Assembly (NCBI GenBank): GCA_002964805.2 | Contig: PUDQ02000057.1 | Location: 806,001-870,000, forward strand | Reading direction: 5' to 3' | From: Trametes villosa | Lineage: Eukaryota; Basidiomycota; Agaricomycetes; Polyporales; Polyporaceae | Length of the DNA: 64,000 nucleotides | Shown here: positions 35,504-46,726 of the stretch, in pieces | Layout of the letters: each line of letters opens with the position of its first letter | Numbering within the stretch: position 1 is the stretch's first letter | The notes under the pieces: model-generated | Told to the model about the DNA's origin: nothing | Databases searched by the model: none | Seen by the model: the letters and a program-made list of their open reading frames with translations, nothing else | Translations under genes and position numbers: made by a program

Positions 35504-37293
35504 ATTGACAGCAGGCTAGTATGCTAGCAGGCTGAATGGAGAGTCGGAAATGCGTGTGTGCGCGGAGCTGACCCTTGCGTGAGGGCGAATATAAGCTGTT
35601 TCGCGCAACTGGCCGCGTCATGCTGGTCGATCGTGCCGGCCATTCCGAGTGCTTCGCGAGACGCCTTCCCCACTCTGGGACGTGCCTGGTCAGGATCTTT
35701 GTTAGTCTAATTGCCAGCCAATATGCGGGCTCCTTCCAGCACCTCGGGACAGACGAGAAACCGAGCAGAGGGCCCGCGCCGCGGCCCTATACTGCCGGCG
35801 AGGGTTGTGCCCGGGCCAACCTCGAGGCTCGAGCGAGTCATCTCTCCTGAATGCAAGCGATAAGTACGCGTGTACTCAGCGGCCTTACGGCCTCGGACGA
35901 TTCGGCACCCGATCGCGATTTCCGCTTCCGCCGGAGTCGGTCCAGATCCCCGGCTCGAGCGAGATATGTATGAACCGCGGGAGCTGGAAGCAGGCCAGGC
36001 ACACCAATACTCCAGGTTCGCGGGTACTAAAAAAGGGAACGGAGTGAGCTCGGAAAGGCGAACCCGCCGGGACGCGGAGATGGACACGTTACCTCCGTGA
36101 CAGGGGTCATATCATCGAACGTGCACCGTCCCAGTTTCTCCTTGGTGCTCGTCCCTTCCCGCTCCCACAGAGCACCTCGGTACGTCTGCCGGCTGCAGGG
36201 GAGACTATGTGATACTGCTTGACCTCTTGGTGTAAAGCCAGGGCGCCCACAGTAACAACGGGAATTCCCGCCTGCACCGCCTCCCGTCCTGGTTCTGGTT
36301 GGAAGACCGCGTCCGCGATGGGATAGAGCTTGAAAGTGGGTCACGGTGGATTGAACAGCGTTCGGAGGTTCCTGTGAGGTCCCCTGGTCTGAAGATGATT
36401 CAGCTTGTGTAGATCGAATGGCCAGCAACAACACGAATGCCCGTGCTTGGACGGGTTGGAGTAGTACTTCGAGAGTCGGAGGCGAGAGACGTGAGAGACG
36501 AGAGGCGAGCGGGAGACTGAAGCGAGCCGACGAACGCACGCGAACCTTGTGGGTCGAAGGAGTGGGAAAGGCCTGGTTTCATCCCAGGGCAAGACCCCAC
36601 AACCGTGCTCGTAGTCGGGGTCCTATGCGCTTCGCGTTCAGCTGCTGATCGTTCATATGAGTTTAAAGCGGAAGAGCCTAATCATTTTATGGCGGAGAAC
36701 CGTACTTGACTGTTTTCATTCGCACTACGCGTCGACTTCGAGGGACTGCCCAGACGTGGAGTTGTGCCGCGCGAGGCGTCTCCAATTGACGTACGCTCGT
36801 CGTCCGACACCACCTCATACGCTGACCATCTTTGAGTCTTCTGCCCTGTGCTGGTGTTCGCCGTCGAGCATCTGTTATATGGAGATGAAACTTGTCAAGT
36901 CCTGTCAGGTCAACGAGCGAGGAAAGCGCGAGAATATACATAACAGAGCGGGAGACGTTTGCGTGTATTTATGTCTGTGGAGGCGGTGCAAATCGGAGAT
37001 ACTAGGGCAATCCGGAGCCATGGAAGGTGGAGGTTCGTAGCACGTTCCATGTCGCTCGCGCGCTACGTCTTTGGTCGTAGACGCGGCGCGCGCCTGTCGG
37101 CGATGTTGCCCTTCAGCTGGGCTCTTCTGCCCGCCGTCGGATCATACAACCGAGAGGTGCGACGTACTCAACCATCCCCTTACAAGACAAGGATGACCGC
37201 AGTCGCATACGCTGCATAACATAATCTTACAGATATACAAGAGGAGTATTACGTTCACTCACACCGGCCCCGACTACGATAAGATGAGGTAGC
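35504..37293. other. Intergenic, 1.8 kb, between A2 and A3
   Basis: The first 200 bases are the A2 promoter, with a TATATT-like word near 35588-35594 (minus) and the conserved motif at 35687. 35.9-37.2 kb contains only short frames on both strands and no domain; possibly decayed sequence. Confidence 0.4.
35687..35702 (-). promoter_or_regulatory. Conserved upstream motif of A2
   Basis: The plus strand reads TGGTCAGGATCTTTGT, 184 bases from the A2 start codon. The same 16-mer with one change occurs 190 bases from the A3 start (38827-38842). It is conserved in sequence and spacing although the surrounding bases differ, so a regulatory site is likely. Confidence 0.45.
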
Positions 37294-38637
37294 TCAGTCC
37301 TTCGAGACCTTGATGACAACCTTGCCGACGTGCGCCTGGCTCTCCTGGTACTCGTACGCCTTGCGCGCGTCCTCGAAGGCGAAGACCTTGTCGACGACGG
37401 GCTTCAGCTTGACCGCGGTGATCAGGCGGTTCAAGTTCTCGAACCTAAGGGACGTCGACGTCAATAACAGGTCATGACGCGTGGAAGAGGGAAGGAACGT
37501 ACTGCTCGCGCGAGCCGATGAGAATGCCGCGCACGATGACGGCCTTACTGAGGATCTGCACGGGCAGCGAGCTCACGTCCGCTTGCTGCAAAGGTAGGTC
37601 GTGGTTAGTAAATAGCGACGGAGGGGAGAGGTAGGCACGCACCCCAGCGACAAAGCCGATGACGCTGACTGTTCCGCCGTAGCGAACGGCGTTCACGGAC
37701 TTGACAAGGGTGCCCGGGCCGCCGACCTCAACGACGTGATCAACACCACGGCCGTTCGTCTATAAACGCAACACGTCGGTGAGTCCTGTGTTTAGAACGC
37801 GGAGGAAGAGGGAGGGGGAGATAGAAGACGTACGATCTTGAGAACCTCCTTGTCCCAGTCGGGCGTCGTCTTGTAGTTGATCGTGTGTGCCGCACCGAGG
37901 GACTTCGCGATCTCCAATTTCTTGTCGGAAGACGAGGTCGCGATGACGGTCGCGCCGGACGCGACGGCAAGCTGGAGACCGAAGATGGAAACACCGCCAG
38001 TACCCTGCACGAGGACGATGTCTCCGCCCTTGAGGGGGTTAGGGCCGAGGAGGGCGTTGTACGCGGTGACCGCCGCGCACCTATCATAAGGTTAGCAAAT
38101 GCGAATTCGGCCATGGGGCGCGCTGATGTGGTACTCACGGGAGCGTGGACGCCTCCTCGTAGGTAAGGTGCTCCGGGATGCGGACGAGCGCGTGCGCAGG
38201 GAGGACCTTGTACTCGGTGAGGACACCGTCAATGGGCGCACCAAGGCCCGTCGCCTTGCTCTCCTCCGTCACATCCCCGAAGATGTGGTCCGTCGCGAAG
38301 TTGGAGGAGACGCGGTCGCCGGTCTTCCAGCCAGTGACTTCAGGGCCGACGGCAACGATCTCACCCGCGAGGTCGGAGCCGGGGACGGGGTTCTCCTTCT
38401 GGCCGAGGGGGTACTGGCCCTTGGCGACGATGAGGTCGCGGAACTGGAGGGAGACGGCGTGGACCTTGACGAGGACCTCGGTCGCCTTGAGCTTGGGAAT
38501 CGGGGCCTCGGTCAGGGTGAGGTTGTGGAAGCCGTCAACCTATGAGCGAGTTAGTATATGCGCTGGGATGCGCGAGAGACGTGGAGGGAGCGCACCTTGG
38601 GGAGACGGTACTCGCGAGTGGTCTGGGGGACGGACAT
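37294..38637 (-). CDS. MDR/quinone-oxidoreductase-like protein A3
   Basis: Exons 38596-38637, 38139-38539, 37834-38080, 37643-37759, 37503-37585, 37294-37444 (346 codons). Begins [15 protein letters not shown]-domain: [51 protein letters not shown]. Rossmann domain: [18 protein letters not shown] and [21 protein letters not shown]-terminus [20 protein letters not shown]. As in its paralogues there are no zinc-binding cysteines, and the family is expected to use NADPH. A TATATA box lies about 104 bases upstream and a 14-base palindrome about 170 bases upstream. Intact. Codon use is strongly GC-ended, more so than K1, suggesting good expression (inference). Confidence 0.92.
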
Positions 38638-38740
38638 TACGATGGGCTAGTTGGTGAGATGGGAGTAGTGTGGGGATAGGGTGTGAGGAGAGCGGGGGCT
38701 GAGAACACGAGTGTGTGCAGAACTGCTGGTCGCGCAGGCC

Positions 38741-38746
38741 TATATA
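38741..38746 (-). promoter_or_regulatory. TATA box of A3
   Basis: TATATA (minus strand, in GACTTATATAGGCC) lies 104 bases upstream of the A3 start codon. Confidence 0.5.
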
Positions 38747-38806
38747 AGTCTTCGCCTTCCCAGTCCTGGGCGGTCGCGCCCGCCATCTGGCGTGCTTTGC
38801 ACTCTG

Positions 38807-38842
38807 TTCGAAGCTTCGAATGTGCTTGGTCAGAATCTTTGT
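38807..38842 (-). promoter_or_regulatory. Palindrome and conserved motif upstream of A3
   Basis: TTCGAAGCTTCGAA (38807-38820) is a perfect 14-base palindrome whose core GAAGCTTC fits a GAAnnTTC heat-shock-element unit. TGGTCAGAATCTTTGT (38827-38842) matches the motif upstream of A2 in 15 of 16 bases. Confidence 0.45.
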
Positions 38843-39891
38843 CATGGCCTCTGGGGGAACGCGTCGCAGCGAGTGGGAGGAGGTGGGAGTGCGGTGACGT
38901 AACGTGCGGGGGGATATAACCTCTCGCGCGGGCGGCAATTCCGACTTCCGCCTGCCTCCTCTTTCCTTTCTGCCACATCCGCCGAATTCCTGTCCTCCGC
39001 TCGAGCATGGAAGACTGCCTCGATCGGCTTGCAAGGTCGACCTACTGGAGGGTTTGGTGGAAGCAGATGCGGACGACTTCGCACGAGAGGGTGTCGAGGA
39101 AGGGGGCATTGTGCGGATAAGGTTTTGGCGCGAGACGTCGATCTGTATGTTTTTCCCGAGCTTCTGGCCTTCTATCCAACATCTCCAGGCCTTGGATGTC
39201 GTACGCCACCCTTCCGCAACATCACATGCATTGTCAGCTTGACACCTCGTCGAAGCCTTCGTCCCGGTGTTCGGCGCCGTTTGTTACTGGCAGCCATCCC
39301 CGCATCTTTAGCTTTCGCAGCAAATACTTTTGCCAAGGCTCGCGAGCTTGCAACGTTACTCAGCGTTTGCTCACTCAGCAGCTCAAGATCCTGCTGCGAG
39401 CTGCTGCGACGCTCGCGAAGCTGACGAAGCGCACTACGCGAGCGCCGCATAGAGCTGCTCTAGACGCACAAACCCTCTGCGGGACCACGAGGCTTGAGTA
39501 CGAATTCCGAATTGTAGGGCTGCGCGAGAGGATGGAAGTACACAGCCGTTCGAAAGACAGCGCGCTGTGGTGTCCGTCGGCGCACGCTGTGGTATGTAGC
39601 TGAGGAGTTTATGGGTATATCAGCTCTACATGGACTCGGAGTGACCTGGGGTACTCCCGAGAGAACATCAATTTATGTGATACCGCCACCACGAACCCAA
39701 ATCCTGGATGCGTGGCCGAGGAGTGGCGGTGTCGGCGATCGGAGGCGACGATCATGTCAACAGTCAAGCATGAGCAAGTTCCTCCCGCCGGGTATTCGGC
39801 GCGAGCCCGGCGAAGCCTAGGTATGTCTTTCCAGGCCGAGGTCGCCGGCGGCATGCACGTTGGGGAGTGACTAGTGACTAGTGAGTCCTCT

Positions 39892-39953
39892 GAGGATCGT
39901 AGGACGCGAGACTGAACTCTGAGCTACTCTCAGTTTCGCAACCTACGATCCTC
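39892..39953. repeat. Hairpin with 24-base arms
   Basis: Arms 39892-39915 and 39930-39953 pair in 21 of 24 positions, starting with a perfect 12-base match (GAGGATCGTAGG against CCTACGATCCTC), with a 14-base loop. Flanked on the left by a repeated GACTAGT. It could be a small foldback element, a structured RNA or a 3'-end signal. Confidence 0.55.
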
Positions 39954-40231
39954 GGACGCGTCGCATGCACGACCGACCGAGAGCGAATCCAGCGGGGCAG
40001 TGGTGCACTGGAACGGAAGAACAGGTGGTAGGATGCGAGAATGCGCGGGGCGAGGCCGTACATACATTGCATCGAAGGGTGTCGTTCATGGAGGAGTAGT
40101 GGGTCGACGGAGGAGACGTGCCAGGCCATAGCACGATTTATACAGCCCCGAGTGGCCGGGGCGCACCCGCAGGTAAGGTGCGAGAGGATATATGACCGAG
40201 TGAGCCGGCCGCATCGTACTCGCGTCATGCC

Positions 40232-41364
40232 TCACTCCCGGGTCGACCAGAGGTGCAGAAGAGCGTCGACAACCCATTCGTAGCCTTCCGGGGCGTCGAA
40301 AGCCCATCGGAGGAGCAGCGCGACCTTCAGCGCCGTGCGCGCCGTCGGGCGGCAGTGGCACACGCCGGCGCAGCCCCGCTCATCGCCAATGAGCCATTGG
40401 AGGTAGCTCTGGATGAGCCCGTGCGGAGGCACCGTCTCGTCTTGGAATCTGCTCTGTAACGGGAGCTCCGCTCAGACGCCAATTCGAGCTCACAGCGTGC
40501 ATGAGAAACGACGTACTGTGGTGAGCCAATCGAGCGCGCTCCCGGCGCAATAAATATCCCAGGAGTACGGGTCGAAGTGTCGAAGACCATCAGGCGGTTC
40601 GATCTGGGTCTCTGGAAGGGTGATCGCGGTTTGGGAGCCCGGCCCTAGGTCCAATTGCATCGACGCCCCGAAGTCGATGATGTAAACCCTGTTCGTGACC
40701 AGCTGTTTCTGCGCGGCCGCGATGTGCGGAGTTGCTGCCACCGCGTTTGATGTGCTTATGTCCTGCGAGTCTGAAGTGAGCCTCTACGCACGCTGACCAC
40801 CGGCTTGAGAGGCGTACCAGGTGGGCAATGTGCAGACGATGTAGGAACTCGACGCCCTGGAATCGGCGGTTAGCGAGGGGTAGACAAAACGGCGGCGGCA
40901 GTCCGCATACCTCTACGAGCTGATAGATGACGTCCATGAGGACGCGCGACGACCGGTTCCGTCCACGCAAGTACGGCAAGTTCTCGGCCATCGGCATGAT
41001 CAGCAACGGATGCTCGTCGAGGGCGATCTCGCACGGAATGGTGTGGTTATTCGAAGACCTGGGTTCGCGCAGCAGTCGCTGGTAGATGGCGAGTTCCTGG
41101 CTGCCAGGGTCGAGAATCTTCACGACATAGGCGGGGGGCTCTGATCGCTTTGTGGCGTATACGGCGCCCTGTCACCAGAAATCAGCCGTCCAGGAGGGAA
41201 TGCAGGGTAAGAAGCAAACTCACGGGTTTCATCGTCTCGGTCAGGGTCAGGCCGCGCCGTCGCACCTCTGGGTGGCGCAACAGGCGGGCTGGAATCCTAA
41301 TCGCGTCGACATTGCCGTCGGGTTGGAAGACGTACCAAGGATAGCTAGGAGGGCTGGAAGACAT
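40232..41364 (-). CDS. Protein-kinase-like protein K2
   Basis: Exons 41224-41364, 40911-41168, 40818-40856, 40517-40762, 40232-40453 (301 codons), all phase 0. N-terminus MSSSPPSYPWYVFQPDG carries the PW signature. Landmarks: GAVYATKRSEPPAYVVKILD, QELAIYQRLLRE, LLIMPMA, catalytic loop AHL-DISTSNAV (methionine replaced by leucine between H and D, split by intron 3), a normal YIIDFGASMQ, DPYSWDIYCAG, and CHCRPTARTALKV. It keeps the lysine, glutamate, HxD, N and DFG, so it is among the more kinase-competent copies. No glycine loop and no APE. Pairs with K4 (shared SYPW start and the TLTET/FVEVMKP exon-1 end), supporting block duplication. Confidence 0.86.
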
Positions 41365-42272
41365 GCCGCTGAGCCGAGAATGCCAGAAGGTGAAGAACGA
41401 GTTTGGCAGGCGAAAAGCGTAGCAGTGACCGCTCCAATTCGACGAACGAGGCGACTCGGAGGTGAGCTTCGGCCACAAGACTACCACGGAGGGCAAGTTT
41501 GCTATTGGCGCTGAGCGAGTGTGAGGTCTCGCAGATTGAGGGCAGATGGAGCACGACAGCACGTACCGGGGAGCCTTTGCGGCGGTCGATCCCGCGTTCG
41601 TGTCGAGGGTACCGCGAGAGCAGCACAGCCGAGCGCATGAGGGACTGCCCATACGCGCGCTCCGGCGACCCCGATGCCGGGAGAGCAGGGTGTGGGGCGG
41701 AAGCACATGAACTTCCAGCTCCGACAAACAAGGCAGATGCCAGATGAGAGCAGAGCGATAGCCGGGCATTCCTACTCTGGAAGGGTCCTTGTTGGCGGAA
41801 GCGGAAAACGGAGCGCGCGTCGACGGCCGTTGTACTGCCTTTGACGCGCTCTAATCGAAGTCGCCTCTTGTTCTTCCCAGGTGTAATTGCAGCAGCGCTG
41901 CGGGAAAGGGTGGGCCTGGGTGGGCGTTATCGGGAGGATATACCGCTTTTTCGGGAGCCCTGATGTCGAACAGTGGGGAGACGAACCTCCCGGGCCGCAT
42001 GTTCTAGACGCGTAGCGAGCGTTCGTCGTCGCGAGATTAGGTAGAGTGCATGTCCGCCACGTGTTCGAACGAGATCTGGAGGCTCCAGGGCCTGGATCCT
42101 GCGCTTCGAGAAGATCGGGGGCGGGTCGTCTCCTAGTGATGTCGCATATGCAGCTTTGGCATGAATCAGACTGAGATAGCGAAGAACATACTGCATGAAC
42201 AGGACAGCGCATGAAAGCATAGGTCTGGAATACGAGTGCTGAAACTGAAAGGGGGCAGATGTGGCGGCGGCG
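41365..42272. other. Spacer between K2 and K3
   Basis: Duplicated sequence: 41641-41810 matches 46005-46170 over most of its length (for example CCAGCTCCGACAAACAAGGC in both), and the stretch near 42050-42090 matches 46530-46565. It holds the K2 promoter and the K3 3' flank. No separate gene recognised. Confidence 0.5.
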
Positions 42273-43420
42273 CTAACTCGCGCGAGCTCGAGGGGACCAG
42301 AGGGGCGAGAGAGCGTCGACGACCCATTCGTAGCCTGCGGGCGCGTCGAAAGCCCACCGAAGGAGCAGCGCGACCCTCAGCGCAGTGCGTGCCGTCGGAC
42401 GACAATGGCACACTCCGGTGCAACCTTTCTCATCCCCGGCGAGCCATTCGATGTATCCTTCAATAAGCCAGTGTATCTGCGGCCGATTCCTTGCGCCGTA
42501 TTTGCTCTACATTCCGGGTTGCATCAGACAAGCCGTTGGAAGACGTGTCGGAAGGCACCTTACCGCGATACCGAATTTGATGGTTTGTGCCGCACAATAC
42601 ATGTCCCATGAGTAGGGGTCAAAACGCTCGAGGCCGTGAGGTGGCGGGATCTGAGTTTCCGGCAGCGTGATCGCTGGTTGGACACCGGGTCCTAGCGCGA
42701 ATTGCTGCGAAGCGCCGAAGTCAATGATGTAGACCCTGTTCGCGGCGACTTGTCCATGGATAGCGGCGTGGTATGGAGCCGACCCTAAGATATTTCCCCA
42801 GCACATATCCTAGTACGTGGACATCAGCAGTGCGTGATAGCGATTGCCGGCGGCTTCAGATATTAGACGTACCATATGAACGATATGCAGGCCGTGGAGA
42901 AAATCTATGCCCTGCGCGACGTAGTTAGCTGAACGTTGACAGTAACGGCGAGACTCTGGCAACAAACTTCTATGATCTGGAAGATGAAGTCCACGAGTGC
43001 ACTCGACTGCCAGCTGCCTGGATGGATATCGTCCGACCTCCCCAGCAGTGGCATAACCAACACTGGATGACCTTTAGTGGCGAGCTCAGATGGTAGCGTG
43101 TGGTTATTTGGAGCCATCGGTTCGCGTAGTAGTCTCTTGTAGATGGCGACCTCTTCCGTGCTCCGGTCGAGGATCTTGACAGCATATGCAGGCTCTTTGA
43201 AGGGATCCGTGCGATACACACAGCCCTATTCGGCCGGGTCAGCACCTGTGAGATATGCTATGAGGAGAGACCATGATACAATTTTTAGAGGGCTGTCGGG
43301 AACGACTCCCCGTTGCTGCAACCCTGGGTGGTGCAACAAACGATCTGGAATTGCGAGATCGTCGATATCCCCGTCCGGAAGTATGACATACCAAGGAGGG
43401 TTGGGAGTGTCGGAGGGCAT
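42273..43420 (-). CDS. Protein-kinase-like protein K3
   Basis: Exons 43280-43420, 42968-43225, 42873-42911, 42564-42809, 42273-42506 (305 codons), exon lengths identical to K1. Starts MPSDTPNPPWYVILPDGDID. Landmarks: GCVYRTDPFKEPAYAVKILD, EEVAIYKRLLRE, LVMPLLG, VHM-DMCWGNILG, YIIDFGASQQFALGPGVQ, DPYSWDMYCA, CHCRPTARTALRV. All catalytic residues including DFG are present; the glycine loop and APE are absent. One donor is GTTTGT. A minus-strand TATAAT word lies about 92 bases upstream. Nearest relative in the window is K5. Confidence 0.87.
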
Positions 43421-44007
43421 AACAAGAGGTGGGCGAAGGTTGGGCGAAGGAGAGACAAGCTTCGTTGCGATAGATTGAAACCGAACCAGCGTAAGTTGGC
43501 AGCTTCAGGAAATTATACCAGCCGCGCGCCCAGCAGGCTCGGGGCTCAACGTCCAATAGTTGAACTCCAATGAAAACTAGACAATGCAAATCCGAGTGCG
43601 GCGGGGCGGGTTCGTGCAGAATCCAGCGAATTCGGGCATTCAAGCTGCCAGTACTGAGCAATCCAGTAGAGATACAAATAAGCGCCGATCCGAGCCGTGT
43701 TTCGTTTCCGTCTGTTCCGGCGCTTAGTAGACGACGTCGGCTTCAGCCTAGCCTCATCTTAGTCCAGTGGAGCAATGATACCTCGAGCATCTAACGACAG
43801 TGTCACTTCCCCTAGTTCCCCGCACGACTGCCCTCAGTAACGAGCTTCCGAACATGCACTGCCCTAGTGCCCTTGCCTCAGCGTCACACGAGCGACTCCG
43901 GCTGCGCCCGGCGGGCGCGTGCAGTCAGGGCGAACTGCGCGAGGACATACTTCGGATGACTGAGCGAGTGGACCGCGCCGTACTCGCGCTATGCATTACA
44001 CCCGGAT
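43421..44007. other. Spacer between K3 and K4
   Basis: Contains the K3 promoter (TATAAT-like word near 43512-43517, minus) and the K4 3' flank. No gene recognised. Confidence 0.4.
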
Positions 44008-45171
44008 TCACCACAAGTACGGCAGAATGTCGACGACCCATTCGTAGCCCTCGGGCGCATTGAACGCCCAGCGGAGGACGAGCGCGACCTTTAGTGCCGT
44101 GCGTGCGGTCGGGCGACAGTGGCACACGCCGGTGCAGCCCCGCTCGTCGCCAATGAGCCACTGGACGTACTTCTGGACGAGCGCATGCGGACGCTCCTGC
44201 GCGTCCTGGAAACGGATCTGCGATGTGGTCGTCGTCAGATGCAGGGTCGCGTTTTCGCTGAGCACTGACGGAAACATACCTTCACGACCCGTTCAAGCGT
44301 GCGCCCAGCACAATATATATCCCACGAGTAGGGGTCGAAGTGTGTCAGGCCGTTGGGCGGCTGGACTTGGGTACCAGGGAGGGTAATTGCACATTGGACG
44401 CCCGGCCCGAGTGGTAGCTGCAGCGATGCGCCGAAGTCGATGATGTAGAGCCTGTTCAGAACCAGCTGTGCGTTCGCGGCCGCGTAGGATGGAGCCGCTG
44501 CCAAGACGTTTGTGTCACTAAGGTCCTGCGCGCAAGCAGTAAGCAACGAGCGCCGTCATAAACACTCGGGGCTAGTCTACTAGGCAAGCGTACCATGTGA
44601 GCGATATGCATGCCGTGCAGGAATTCGATGCCCTACGGTAAAGCGACGTCAGACGAGGACATACGAGATTGGCGGCAGCAGCCCACACACCTCTATGAGC
44701 TGGTAGATGATGTCCGCAAGACTACTACGGGAAGACCGCCGGTCCCACACTGCGTCGAATATTCCCAAGTCGTCGGCCAGTGGCATGAATAGTAAGGGGT
44801 GGCCGTCGAGAGTGATCTCGCAAGGAATGGTGTGATTATTTGGACGTTTGGGTTCGCGGAGCAACCGTTGGTATATGGCGAGTTCCTCGCTCCTGGTATC
44901 GAGGATCTTCACGACGCGTGCCGGCTTTTCATAGCGGAGCGTGGCAAATACGGTACCCTACCAACGAAAATTAGCGGCGGGAGGCGATGGATAAGAATGA
45001 TCGAAGGCGTCGACTGACTGGTTTCATAACCTCAACAAAGGTTAACCCGCGGCGCCGCACCTCTGGGTGGCGCTGCAGACGTTCTGGGATCCCGCTAAAA
45101 TGAACATCGCCGTCGGGTTTGAAATCGAACCACGGGTAGCTTGGCGAATCTGTGCTGGAGCTTTGGGACAT
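44008..45171 (-). CDS. Protein-kinase-like protein K4
   Basis: Exons 45019-45171, 44691-44957, 44594-44632, 44280-44525, 44008-44217 (304 codons), all phase 0. Starts MSQSSSTDSPSYPWFDF, four codons longer in exon 1 than K1-K3, and exon 2 is three codons longer in the loop DDLGIFDAVWDRRS. Landmarks: GTVFATLRYEKPARVVKILD, EELAIYQRLLRE, LLFMPLA, AHM-DLSDTNVLA, YIIDFGASLQ, DPYSWDIYCAG, CHCRPTARTALKV. All catalytic residues are present. Shortest C-terminal exon of the family (ends PYLW). Nearest relative K2. The first donor is GTCAGT. Confidence 0.85.
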
Positions 45172-46726
45172 GGAGTTGTTGTGCTGCTGGGTGAAAGGAA
45201 TTGAGAGGGGTGGCACACGCGCTGGAAAGGTGTACCACCGCCCGATGCCAGTGCTCCTAGGGGCAGTAGCCCGGTAGTATTCGTGAACGCGTGGCCTGTG
45301 TGCCACATGCCAGTGCCTGCCTATGTCCGCTGCCAGGCGTTGGGCACGCGCTGGGAATCGGAGCTCCGTGCGTCCGTGGCGCGCGCGCCGCGTTGGACGC
45401 GTGTTCTTATCGCGCTATTCGGGCAACGGCAAGCCCTGGAGGTTGCTCGCTGCCTTCACTGTAGCTGATCGCTCGTACTCACGGCCTCACACGCGCGTCA
45501 CAAAGGACAGGTGTCTCGCGCAGGACTCGTCGCAGGAGCGAGCCACGTGTCGGACAGCGACCCGGTAGGCCCGCCAATGTTCGAGGCGTAGCAGAGTTCA
45601 GAGACGAGGGGCGTAGGCCACGTCGCGGCGCTCATAAATGCGACGCCCAGCACAAATCAGGTCCGCGCAAGCTAAAGAAGAAGTGCGTCGTCGATGAGCA
45701 TGAGTACCACCGGAGGACAGCCTTGCGAATGAGACTCACAACCATGAGGGATATGTTTACCAGAGGCGCGCGCGCAAGCAGAATGCGTCGGCTCGTGTTC
45801 GGATAGTGTGTGGAGCAGATAATCCGCAGGGGCGAGTGCGTCGAAAGAAGCTCAGAGCTCGATACCCCCGCGCACGCACCGTGTGTAGGCCTCGGGGCGA
45901 CGGTAACGGCTCGGGTTGCGACGTACTGGGGAGTCTAGGCAGCGGTCGAACCCGCGCGGTCGTGTCAAGGGTACCATAAGAGAAGCATAGCCGAGGGCAC
46001 AAAGGTCTGCCCAAACGCGTGCTCCGGCGACACCGCTGCCGGGAGGGTAGGGCGTGAGACGGAAGGGCACTTCCAGCTCCGACAAACAAGGCAGACGTCA
46101 GATAAGAGGGGAACGATAGCCGGGCATTCCCACTCTGAAAGGGCCCTTGTCGGCGGGGATTGGGGCGTTTCGCCATGGGCCCCGTCCGGATCGACCGCGC
46201 CGGCCCTTGTTTTTCAAGTAGACTGCGTGATCTGCGAAGGAGCACATTCTTCCGGTCAGACGTGCTGGTGGAATCGGATGGAGCGCGGGCCGTCGGCCCT
46301 TGTATGTGCAGCCAGGTGTCCCACCCTTAACGCGTTTCCATCGTAGTCGCTTCTCGCTCCTGTAGAGTGGGATTGCGGAGGTGCTGGGGGCGAGAGTGGC
46401 GGGCATGATCGAGGGACATACCGCTCCTTCGGCGACTCCGACACGGAACAGAGAGTGGAGGAGATCCTGCGTGTTTTTGGTGCATAACAGACGTTCGTCG
46501 CGTGTTCGGATGGGGCGCATACTTATCCGCGACGTGTTCGAACAGAATCTGGAGGTTGCTGCGTACACTTCGGACAGACCCCCGCAGGTCGTCTCCTAGG
46601 ATCACACATGTTGTTTAGATAGAGCATGAATAACGAGCAACATACTGCATAAGCAAGACAGAGCGAGAGAGCATAGGACTGGAGAGCGAGAGCTGGATCT
46701 GGGAGGTGGTGGATGTGGCGTTGGCG
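45172..46726. other. Spacer between K4 and K5, duplicate of the K2-K3 spacer
   Basis: The part 45.9-46.6 kb is homologous to 41.5-42.1 kb. 45.2-45.9 kb is unmatched. No independent gene is supported; minus frames here look coding only because they run through the duplicated promoter. Confidence 0.45.

Larger units (their letters stand above)
38638..40231. other. Intergenic, 1.6 kb, A3 promoter and a long hairpin
   Basis: Right of A3 are its TATA box, a 14-base palindrome and the conserved 16-mer. 39.0-39.8 kb has no gene. A hairpin with 24-base arms lies at 39892-39953. The last 280 bases flank the 3' end of K2. Confidence 0.45.

Noticed and set aside
45757..46568. Minus frames upstream of K4 as a separate gene
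   Set aside because: They share sequence with the region upstream of K2, but frame and stops are not kept between the two copies, so the similarity is duplicated spacer DNA and not protein.
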